A stretch of 64,000 nucleotides of DNA. It comes from JBQTII01 sp052387905 (GTDB taxonomy: Bacteria > Actinomycetota > Actinomycetes > Sporichthyales > Sporichthyaceae). Positions 1-6,999 of the stretch are shown one piece after another. Below the pieces are notes generated by a model. That model had not been told where the DNA came from. It worked only from the letters and a program-made list of their open reading frames with translations, and made no database searches. The stretch lies in the NCBI GenBank assembly GCA_052387905.1, contig JBQTIR010000037.1, positions 1 through 64,000 on the forward strand. The letters run 5' to 3'. Every line of letters starts with the position of its first letter. The stretch's first letter is position 1. A program made the translations under genes and the position numbers.

Positions 1-69
1 CGCATGCGCGAAGCCCGAACGGCCGTGACACCGACCGCGGGAAGGAGCCGCCAAGCGAGCTGATCAACC

Positions 70-127
70 GCGAGGGGTGGGGACTTTTAGTTGGCCACCA
101 GTGGGGACCACGAACTGGCCGTTGACA
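70..127. mobile_element. Probable terminus of an IS21-like insertion sequence (partial)
   Basis: Two 20-base modules with a 24-base period are visible: GTGGGGAC at 77-84 followed by TTGGCC at 91-96, and GTGGGGAC at 101-108 followed by CTGGCC at 115-120, then GTTGACA at 121-127. Multiple repeats of this kind close to a TGT...ACA end are typical of IS21-family termini. If so, the element body lies to the left, outside the window. No transposase is visible, so this is a pattern-based call. Confidence 0.35.
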
Positions 128-534
128 CCGAAGCGGAGTCACATGGTCCGAAGCAGCGTAGGGCCGGATCCACGCCCAATACCGCGACGTGCCGCAGGGA
201 ACCGGGAGGAATCGGGCAGCGTCAGAGATGGCGATTCGACGCATGTAGATCGGGGGCCTTCGATGGGCGGAAAACTGTGCTCGTTCCAATTCTGGAGCGG
301 AGCCAAGTGCTACCGCGTCCATGGGCACGACGGGCCGCATCGATCCCGTTCCACCCGGTCCTCGAGCTCCAAGGGCGGCCGCGGGCGGAGCAAGAGCGCT
401 TTCGGAATCCGGTGGCCGCAGCTATAGGGACCGAATCGCGGCCTAGCGCTGCGGGCGGAGTCAGCTGGTCAGTCAGTCCTGGGTGCGAGCCTAATCCACC
501 GACAACTCCGTCGTCGCGCTCGACGTAGCGCGGA
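128..534. other. Gene-poor stretch downstream of the integrase
   Basis: Open frames exist on both strands but none has a recognisable domain, a good ribosome binding site or believable codon structure. A decayed element segment is likely, since it lies between an integrase and an IS-like end. I see no excisionase. Confidence 0.4.
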
Positions 535-1770
535 TCAGCTGGGTCGAAGTGGCATCCGACCCGCCAGGACATTCGCCGCTTTACGGTCAGATTCCGGCAC
601 CCACGCCGAGTACACGCGCAGCGTCGTTGATCCTCCCCCTCCGTGACCGAGCCGACCGGCGACCGTGCGGGGGTCGACACCGGCGGCGATGAGTTCGGTC
701 GCGGAGTAGTGCCGCAGCGAGTGGAAGTGGGTGTCCAGACCGAGCCGCTTGGCCATCCGGCTGTACCTCTGGGTGACGGTGTTCGGCCGAACCGGGGTCC
801 GGGAATCCGGGTCGAGGGAGAACACGAAGTCGATCGGACGGAGCGTCACCCCGAGTTCGGCTGCACGCGCATCGCATCGGGCACGGTGCTCGGCGAGCAA
901 CTCGACGGTGTACTCGTCGAGGCTGAGCGTGCGGCGTTGGTGGGTCTTGGTGTCCTTCTCCCAGGTCGCTCCGGCGACCTGGCCGATGCTGCGCCCGACG
1001 CTGATCAGCCCGCGGTCCAAGTCCAGATCGGACCAACGCAGTGCGCACAGCTCACCCCGGCGCGATCCGGCGGTCATCGCCAACCAGATCAACATCCCCC
1101 AGGCCGGGTCCTTCCAGGCTTCGGCCACGATCGCCGCAGCCTCTTCAGCGTTGGGCGGCGAGGGATCGGGCGTCGGGATCGACGGCGGGTCGACGAACGA
1201 CATGGGGTTGATCGCGATCCATTGCCATCGCACCGCACGGTTCAGTGAACTCTTGAGGATCGAGTGCACGACGCGGATGCTGCCCGCGGACAACGGGTGG
1301 CACCGCGGATCTCCCGTTACCCGGCACCTACTCCCTGGGCGGGCGCCGCAATGCTCACGGCACTTGCGCAGGTGCGCGTACAACGTCTCAATCATCTCCG
1401 CGTTGATCTTGCCCACGGTGATCTTGCCGATCGTCGGCCGCAGGTGCTTGTCGATCTTGCCGACGTAGCCGGCCCGGGTGGATTGCTCGACCGAGAGGAC
1501 GGCGAGCCACCGATCTAGGAGCTCGTTCATGGTCTCTTTGGTGCGCGGGTTCCGCCGTTCGTCCACCTGGTTGAGCAACCGGGTCCGCACGCGCTCGGCC
1601 TCACGGCGCGTATCGCGGTCGGTGGCGAGTGCGGCGACGCTCTCGGTGATGTCGAACCGCTTGCCCGTGACTGGGTCGCGGCCGGCGGCAACCCGAACCC
1701 GGTAACTGCCGCTGGGGAGTCGGTCGATCCGCCCACGCTGTTGCCTCTTCGACTCCGGCGCCGTGGTCAT
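535..1770 (-). CDS. Tyrosine-type site-specific integrase
   Basis: Predicted 411-residue site-specific recombinase that would integrate and excise the element beside tRNA-Thr. The C-terminal catalytic domain carries the family residues: the first Arg in GSRRGEL (about residue 240), the HSLRH box, the LGHGG box, and the nucleophilic Tyr in TTLRVYSAW near residue 388. The N-terminal half has a SAM-like core-binding region (LLDRWL ... LRPTIGKI). Between them is a cysteine-containing insert, CREHCGARPGSRC, which could bind a metal; similar inserts occur in actinobacterial phage and AICE integrases. The gene reads away from the tRNA 3' end, the usual int/att arrangement. The start ATG is followed by the basic N-terminus MTTAPESKRQQRGR. 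Confidence 0.9.
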   Translation of the reverse strand: MTTAPESKRQQRGRIDRLPSGSYRVRVAAGRDPVTGKRFDITESVAALATDRDTRREAERVRTRLLNQVDERRNPRTKETMNELLDRWLAVLSVEQSTRAGYVGKIDKHLRPTIGKITVGKINAEMIETLYAHLRKCREHCGARPGSRCRVTGDPRCHPLSAGSIRVVHSILKSSLNRAVRWQWIAINPMSFVDPPSIPTPDPSPPNAEEAAAIVAEAWKDPAWGMLIWLAMTAGSRRGELCALRWSDLDLDRGLISVGRSIGQVAGATWEKDTKTHQRRTLSLDEYTVELLAEHRARCDARAAELGVTLRPIDFVFSLDPDSRTPVRPNTVTQRYSRMAKRLGLDTHFHSLRHYSATELIAAGVDPRTVAGRLGHGGGGSTTLRVYSAWVPESDRKAANVLAGRMPLRPS

Positions 1771-1789
1771 GAAGACGACGGTACATCGA

Positions 1790-1812
1790 TTGGAGTCACG
1801 TTTGGAGTCACG
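1790..1812. repeat. Direct repeat TTGGAGTCACG x2, possible integrase arm sites
   Basis: The 11-mer TTGGAGTCACG occurs at 1790-1800 and again at 1802-1812, between the integrase start and the tRNA. Closely spaced direct repeats in this position are typical of arm-type binding sites for tyrosine integrases. Function is inferred. Confidence 0.4.
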
Positions 1813-1822
1813 CCGAAAGTCG

Positions 1823-1864
1823 AGCCCAGGTCAGCGCGAGAGAAAATAGCCTCTGACCTGGGCT
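1823..1864 (-). terminator. Hairpin after tRNA-Thr
   Basis: Perfect 12-bp stem AGCCCAGGTCAG (1823-1834) with CTGACCTGGGCT (1853-1864) and an 18-base loop. On the plus strand the stem is followed by TTTT. It lies just past the 3' end of the minus-strand tRNA and upstream of the integrase, so it could terminate the tRNA transcript. Confidence 0.55.
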
Positions 1865-1872
1865 TTTGTGGG

Positions 1873-1946
1873 AGCCGCCTATCGGAATCGAACCGATGAC
1901 CTACGCATTACGAGTGCGTCGCTCTAGCCGACTGAGCTAAGGCGGC
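1873..1946 (-). tRNA. tRNA-Thr (anticodon CGT)
   Basis: Reverse strand folds as a cloverleaf: acceptor GCCGCCT/AGGCGGC, D arm with TTAGCTCAGTCGGCTAGAGC, anticodon stem-loop GCACTCGTAATGC with anticodon CGT (codon ACG), and the T arm with GGTTCGATTCC. The genomic sequence after the discriminator base reads CCCA rather than directly CCA. Its 3' end faces the integrase, so the tRNA is the likely attachment site of the element. Confidence 0.95.
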
Positions 1947-1998
1947 GTGGGGGTGCTTGGGGCCTCCCCCGCCGCGGGCGAGTTTAGGGCATCCCCGA

Positions 1999-3594
1999 TC
2001 AGGAGCAGCGCAGGCCATCCTTCGGGGGCTTGCCCCGGAGCAGGTATTCCTCCACCGCCCGGTCCACGCAGGGGTCGTTGTCGCCGTACACGGTGTGTCC
2101 GTCGCCGACGTGGGTCAGCAGGACGCCGGCCTCCAGTTGCTCGGACAGCGCGACGGCCCACTCGTATGGGGTGGCCGGATCGCGGGTGGTGCCGATGACC
2201 AGGATCGGGTCCGAACCCACGGCTCGTACCGGGCCGGGGGTCCCGACGGCGGGCACGGGCCAGTAGTGGCACGGCAGGTTGCCCCAGGCGATGTACTCCC
2301 CGAACAACGGCGAGGCCTCGCGCATCGAGTCCAGCTTCGCCCGAATCCCGGCCGGCGAGGAGTCCCCGGGGCGGTCGACGCAGTTGACGGCGTAGATCGC
2401 CTCATTGGAGTTGTCCGGGTAGCTGCCATCCTCATCACGCTGCAGATACGCATCGGCGAGGAAGAGCAGCCCCGTGCCGTCCCCGTTGAACGCGGCTACG
2501 AGTGACTGGGTCAGGAACTCCCAGCGGGCCTGGCTGTAGAGCGCGGCGAGCACGCCGAGCGTCGCGTGTGACTCGGTCAGTTCGCGGCCCGAGCGGGTCC
2601 GTAGCGCCTTGACATCCGCTGCGGCGAACATCGCGGCAACGCGGGTCATCGCCTCTCCGCGTGAGCTCCCGAGCGCACAGCCCGATCGCGACAGGCAGTC
2701 CTCGACGAAGGCCAGCCACGCGGTCTGGAATCCCGCGGCCTGAGCCCGCGTCAGTTCCTCCCCGGAAAGGCTCGGATCGATCGCACCGTCGAGCACCAGC
2801 CGGCCAACCCGCGCCGGGAAGAGTTCTGCATACCTGGCGCCGATGTAGGTGCCGTAGGAGTAGCCAAGGTAGTACAGGCGCTCGTCGTCCAGCACCGCTC
2901 GCAGGACATCGAGGTCGCGGGCTACGTTGTCGGTACCCAGATGCGCGAGCAACTCTCCGGAACGTTTCTCACACCCGGCGGCGAACCCCTGCGCGAGGCG
3001 GTCCAGCGTCTGGAAGTCCTCGTCGTCGTCGATCGTGGCGTCGGAGGCGATCACCTCATCGAGCTGACGGTCACTCAGACAATCGATGGGGTCGCTGCTC
3101 GCGATCCCTCGCGGGTCGAATCCGACCAGGTCGTAGCGCGCGCGCACGTCGGCTCCGATGGCCCCCGAGGCGGCCTGGAGGTACTCAACCCCCGAGGCTC
3201 CCGGGCCTCCCGGGTTGGTCAGCAGCGAGCCGATTCGGCCCGCGGTCGACCCTGACGCGCGCAGCCTGGTGACGGCGAGGTCCAGCGTCGACCCGGTCGG
3301 GTCGGCGTAGTCGACCGGCACCGTGACACTCGCGCACTGGAAACCGCTCGCGCACGCCGTCCAGTCCACCTGCTGGGTGTAGAACGCGCTGAGTTCGGCG
3401 CGCGCGGCCGGATCCTCGGTGGCGGTCGGCTCGGTCGTCACCGCAGCAGTGCTCGGCGGCGACGGCGTGCTCGTGGTGGCCGCCGGCGTCCCCGGGTCCT
3501 GCGCCAGCGGATCGCCGCCGTTGTCCCCACACGCCGACAGCATCAAGGCCAGCCCGAGGCCCGCTGCCACACCGTAGGTCCGCACCAGTTGCAT
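1999..3594 (-). CDS. Secreted alpha/beta hydrolase, tripeptidyl aminopeptidase (TAP/SlpD-like) lipoprotein
   Basis: Serine peptidase of the TAP family that trims short peptides outside the membrane. The start chosen (MQLVRTYG) gives a proper lipoprotein signal ending in the lipobox LSAC; an upstream start at 3636 would add 14 residues in front of it. The alpha/beta-hydrolase core shows the oxyanion loop NPGGPGASG, the nucleophile elbow GYSYGT, and a C-terminal TAP domain with the acid in GTTRDPATP and the His in GDGHTVYG. Two late Cys residues flank the C-terminus and may pair. In Streptomyces a secreted proteinase gene also follows holB, which fits this position. Substrate specificity cannot be read from sequence. 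Confidence 0.85.
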   Translation of the reverse strand: MQLVRTYGVAAGLGLALMLSACGDNGGDPLAQDPGTPAATTSTPSPPSTAAVTTEPTATEDPAARAELSAFYTQQVDWTACASGFQCASVTVPVDYADPTGSTLDLAVTRLRASGSTAGRIGSLLTNPGGPGASGVEYLQAASGAIGADVRARYDLVGFDPRGIASSDPIDCLSDRQLDEVIASDATIDDDEDFQTLDRLAQGFAAGCEKRSGELLAHLGTDNVARDLDVLRAVLDDERLYYLGYSYGTYIGARYAELFPARVGRLVLDGAIDPSLSGEELTRAQAAGFQTAWLAFVEDCLSRSGCALGSSRGEAMTRVAAMFAAADVKALRTRSGRELTESHATLGVLAALYSQARWEFLTQSLVAAFNGDGTGLLFLADAYLQRDEDGSYPDNSNEAIYAVNCVDRPGDSSPAGIRAKLDSMREASPLFGEYIAWGNLPCHYWPVPAVGTPGPVRAVGSDPILVIGTTRDPATPYEWAVALSEQLEAGVLLTHVGDGHTVYGDNDPCVDRAVEEYLLRGKPPKDGLRCS

Positions 3595-3643
3595 GCGCTC
3601 GACCATACGTGAGCAGCCTGCGCCCACCCCGGACATTCGCAGG

Positions 3644-4804
3644 TCAGCGCAGGGTGAGCGTCATCGCCTCGATGGCCAGCAGCGGAGCCGCGTTGGCCTC
3701 CAGCGCCGTACGGCACGCCAGCACCGCCTCGATCCGGCGCAGCGTCGCCTCCGGGGTTCCGGCCCGGGCCATCGCGATCACCGCGGCGGACTCTTCGGCG
3801 TTGATGAGCTCCACCCCCGAGCCCAACTGAACGGCGAGCACGTCACGGTAGAACGCCACCAGATCCACCAGCGCGCGGTCCAGGCCGTCACGCTGAGCGC
3901 GGGTGGCTCGCTTCTTCTGCCGAACCTCCAGCTCCTTGAGCGCGGCCGCAGCACCCGGAGGCTGCTTGTCGCCCCGCCCGCCCAGGCCCATGGCGGCCCG
4001 CGTGGCCACCAGTTCGGCTGCGTCGGTCTCGGCGACCGCGGCACCCACGTCAGCCTTGACGGTCGCGACCAGCTTCTCCGCCGCGCGCAGGCATGCCCCG
4101 ACATCGCGCAACTCCATCGGCAGCGCAAGGACTGCAGCCCGGCGCGCCCTGGCCTGCGGGTCGGTCGCCAGGCGGCGTGCACGCCCGATGTGTCCCTGCG
4201 CGGCCAACGCCGAGCTCCGGGCGATGCCGGCCGCGATCCCATCCCGGCGGGTCAGTACCTCCGCGACGTCGCCCGCACTCGGGGTGACCAGCGAGACCCC
4301 TCGGCAGCGCGAGCGAATCGTGGGCAGGACGTCCTCGACGGCCGGCGCGCACAGCAGCCACACGGTCCGTGGCGCCGGCTCCTCGACCGCCTTGAGCAGC
4401 GCGTTGGCCGCCCGCTCGGTCAATCGGTCGGCATCCTCGATGATGATGATCTGCCAGCGTCCCCCTGCCGGGGACAGTGCGGCCCGGCGCACCAGTTCGC
4501 GGGTGTCCTTGACCCCGAGGCTGAGCAACTCGGTGGAGAACATCTCGACATCGGCATGCGTGCCCCCCAGCGTGGTCCGGCACGCCTGGCAGTCCCCGCA
4601 GCCGCCCACGGTGCACTGCAGTGCCGCGGCGAACGCGCGAGCGGCCACCGAGCGCCCTGACCCCGGCGGGCCGGTGATCAGCCAGGCGTGGGTCATCGCG
4701 CCAGGCGCGGCGGTACCGGTCAGCGCGCCCGCGGAGTCGGCGACCGCGCTCTGCAACACGGCGACGGCCCCCCGTTGCCCGACGACGTCGACCCAGACGC
4801 TCAC
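3644..4804 (-). CDS. holB: DNA polymerase III subunit delta' (clamp loader)
   Basis: 386-residue AAA+ subunit of the replicative clamp-loading complex. It shows the P-loop-like GPPGSGRS, a zinc-binding module with cysteines in CTVGGCGDCQAC, the acidic strand IIIIEDADRLT and the SRC sensor RSRCRGV; the C-terminal helical domain follows. Loss of a canonical P-loop Lys (GPPGSGRS instead of GKT/S) fits delta', which does not hydrolyse ATP. The gene overlaps the upstream MFS-tmk fusion by four bases (ATGA), so the two are translated as an operon. Confidence 0.92.
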   Translation of the reverse strand: MSVWVDVVGQRGAVAVLQSAVADSAGALTGTAAPGAMTHAWLITGPPGSGRSVAARAFAAALQCTVGGCGDCQACRTTLGGTHADVEMFSTELLSLGVKDTRELVRRAALSPAGGRWQIIIIEDADRLTERAANALLKAVEEPAPRTVWLLCAPAVEDVLPTIRSRCRGVSLVTPSAGDVAEVLTRRDGIAAGIARSSALAAQGHIGRARRLATDPQARARRAAVLALPMELRDVGACLRAAEKLVATVKADVGAAVAETDAAELVATRAAMGLGGRGDKQPPGAAAALKELEVRQKKRATRAQRDGLDRALVDLVAFYRDVLAVQLGSGVELINAEESAAVIAMARAGTPEATLRRIEAVLACRTALEANAAPLLAIEAMTLTLR

Positions 4805-6837
4805 GCGGACACCTCGGAGCCGGCCGGGGCAGGCTTAGGGAGGTCCGCACGGACGCGCTCCAGCACCGCCGCGTGGATGTCGGTGGGCGTGCGGGTCGCG
4901 TCCAGCACCAGGTAGCGACGCGGTTCGCGGGCGGCCAGGTCAAGGAAACCCTGCCGCACCCGGGAGTGAAACGCGACTGATTCAGCCTCGATCCGGTCAG
5001 CTGGGCCCGCCCGGCGCGCGGCCGCGATCTCGGGGTCGACGTCGAGGAGCACCGTCAGCCGTGGTCGCAGCCCGCGGGTGGCGAAGCGGTTGAGCCGTTC
5101 GACGTCGGCGGGCGCCAAGGCGCGGCCGGCCCCTTGGTAGGCGATCGAGGAGTCCACAAAGCGATCGCTCACCACCACCGCGCCTCGCTCGAGAGCCGGG
5201 CGGATCACCGTCTCGACGTGGTCGGCGCGATCCGCCGCGTAGAGCAGGGCCTCGGCACGGGGGGACAGTCCGACAACCGTGGCGTCGAGCAGTACCTCGC
5301 GCAGACGCTGCCCGGTCGCGGTCCCGCCGGGCTCGCGGGTGACGACAACCTCGTGACCGTGCACCGTCAGCCACTCGGCAAGACGGGTGACCTGCGTCGA
5401 CTTTCCAGCCCCGTCCCCGCCCTCGAAGACGATGAAGCATCCGCCCTCGATCGGGTTCGCCTCCGGCGCCTCGCCGCGCAGGGCGGCCGTCAGGTCCCGG
5501 CGCAACGGGATCCCCCGTCGGTCATCCATCTGACGGTACGACAGCACACCCACCACGGCCGCGAGAACGCCGGCGCCGAGGAATACGACCGCCGCTGCGC
5601 TGTAGCGCACCGCAACGTTCTCGGTCGGGCGGATCGTGAATCCGCCGATCCCGGCGGCAGCCAACGGGGCCGCCGCGAGTACCGCGACCAGCGTGAGGCG
5701 CACCGCAGACTGCACGAAGGCGAACGTGCGGCCGCGGATCTCATCGGGCGTCTCCAGGCCGATCAGGGTGTAACCCGTCACCCAGGCCACCCCGGACGCC
5801 ATCCCGAGCGCGAGAACGACCGGCACGACGACCGGCAGCTGCGGGATCACGGCGATCGACATCAGCAGCACCCCGGCTGCGACGATCGACAGCGCGAACA
5901 ATCGTCGACGGCTCAGGCCATGGAACAGACGCGGCCCTGCCAGCATGCCCATCGCCAGGCCGACGAAGACCGCGCCGAACAGCAGGCCGTAACCGGGGTT
6001 ACCGGCACCGAGGCCGCGCACGTAGGTCGGGGCCAGGCCGACGACGGTGCCGCCGGCCGCGAATGCCCCGAGCATCCCGACCAGCAGTCCGCGCACGACC
6101 GGGGTGCGGGCGACGAAGCTCCATCCCTCGGTCAGGGTGCGCCAGGGGCTCTGCGCGGTGATCCCGCTGCGGTCCCGGTTCGGAATGTCCAGCGTCGCAA
6201 TAGTCACGGCGGCGACCAGGAACGTCGCAGCGTTGAGCCAGAGCGCGAGAGCGGCGGGATTCTCGACGAAGAAGGAGTACTGCGCGCCGAGCGAGCCGCT
6301 GATCAGGGCGAGGACGGTGAAGAGGCCGGCGGCGACCGGCGCGGAGCCGTAGGCGGTGACCAGGCTGAGCTGGTTCGCGGATTCCAGCCGGTTCGGCGGC
6401 ACCAGGTTGGGTACCGTCGCCTCCTTTGCCGGGATCCAGAACAAGCTCAGGATTTCGATCAGGAAGGTCGCGACCAGCAGCCACCACAGCGACCCGACGA
6501 TGGGGATCGAGAAGAACAGTGCGGCCCGGCCGATGTCACAGACCACCATCGTCATCCGCCGGTCCAGGCGGTCGGCGATCACCCCGGCCACCGGCGCGAA
6601 AATCACCGCCGGGATCAGACGCAGGATGAAGACCCCGGCCACGGCGTAGTTCTGATCCGCCGAGGAGTTCGTCGTCAGCTCCGCCGCCATCGCGGTGATC
6701 GCCAGCAGCCCTAGCCAGTCCCCGAGGCTCGACAGCGTCAGGGAGAACCAGAGCCGCCGGAACGGCGCGATCCGCAGCACCCCGCGCAGGCTCGGGTCCG
6801 GCACTGCCGGCTCCGGAATCTGGCTGGCCTCGGACAC
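4801..6837 (-). CDS. tmk: Fusion of an MFS-type membrane protein with thymidylate kinase
   Basis: The 678-residue product has two parts. Residues about 1-440 form 12 hydrophobic segments of an MFS_3-like transporter (RLDRRMTM loop after the second helix). Residues about 460-670 are dTMP kinase: P-loop FEGGDGAGKST, DR motif DRFVDSSIAYQG, and the LID-type Arg residues. The kinase makes dTDP for DNA synthesis. Comparable membrane-kinase fusions are known in Streptomyces and other actinomycetes, so this is not a frameshift artefact. There is no separate tmk here, so the fused domain is presumably the housekeeping enzyme. What the transporter half carries is unknown. Confidence 0.9.
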   Translation of the reverse strand: MSEASQIPEPAVPDPSLRGVLRIAPFRRLWFSLTLSSLGDWLGLLAITAMAAELTTNSSADQNYAVAGVFILRLIPAVIFAPVAGVIADRLDRRMTMVVCDIGRAALFFSIPIVGSLWWLLVATFLIEILSLFWIPAKEATVPNLVPPNRLESANQLSLVTAYGSAPVAAGLFTVLALISGSLGAQYSFFVENPAALALWLNAATFLVAAVTIATLDIPNRDRSGITAQSPWRTLTEGWSFVARTPVVRGLLVGMLGAFAAGGTVVGLAPTYVRGLGAGNPGYGLLFGAVFVGLAMGMLAGPRLFHGLSRRRLFALSIVAAGVLLMSIAVIPQLPVVVPVVLALGMASGVAWVTGYTLIGLETPDEIRGRTFAFVQSAVRLTLVAVLAAAPLAAAGIGGFTIRPTENVAVRYSAAAVVFLGAGVLAAVVGVLSYRQMDDRRGIPLRRDLTAALRGEAPEANPIEGGCFIVFEGGDGAGKSTQVTRLAEWLTVHGHEVVVTREPGGTATGQRLREVLLDATVVGLSPRAEALLYAADRADHVETVIRPALERGAVVVSDRFVDSSIAYQGAGRALAPADVERLNRFATRGLRPRLTVLLDVDPEIAAARRAGPADRIEAESVAFHSRVRQGFLDLAAREPRRYLVLDATRTPTDIHAAVLERVRADLPKPAPAGSEVSA

Positions 6838-6886
6838 GGCGCAAGCCTATTGCCGCCCGCCGACACCTCCGGCGACGCAATCGCCT

Positions 6887-6971
6887 GCGCATCGATGCGC
6901 TACCGGTGGTGATCCCGGGCCCGATCACCACCCAAGGCGCATCAGAGACCACCACGAGCGCATCGATGCGC
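6887..6971. repeat. 85-bp compound palindromic repeat, copy 1
   Basis: Three dyads in a row: GCGCATCGATGCGC (6887-6900), a central hairpin GGTGGTGATC...GATCACCACC (6905-6932), and GCGCATCGATGCGC again (6958-6971), with GCGCATCAGAG between the last two. A second copy of the same 85-bp length lies in inverted orientation at 61234-61318. It sits between topA and the MFS-tmk start. Confidence 0.8.
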
Positions 6972-6999
6972 TGCAGAACTGCCCGGTGGAACCCTGAGA

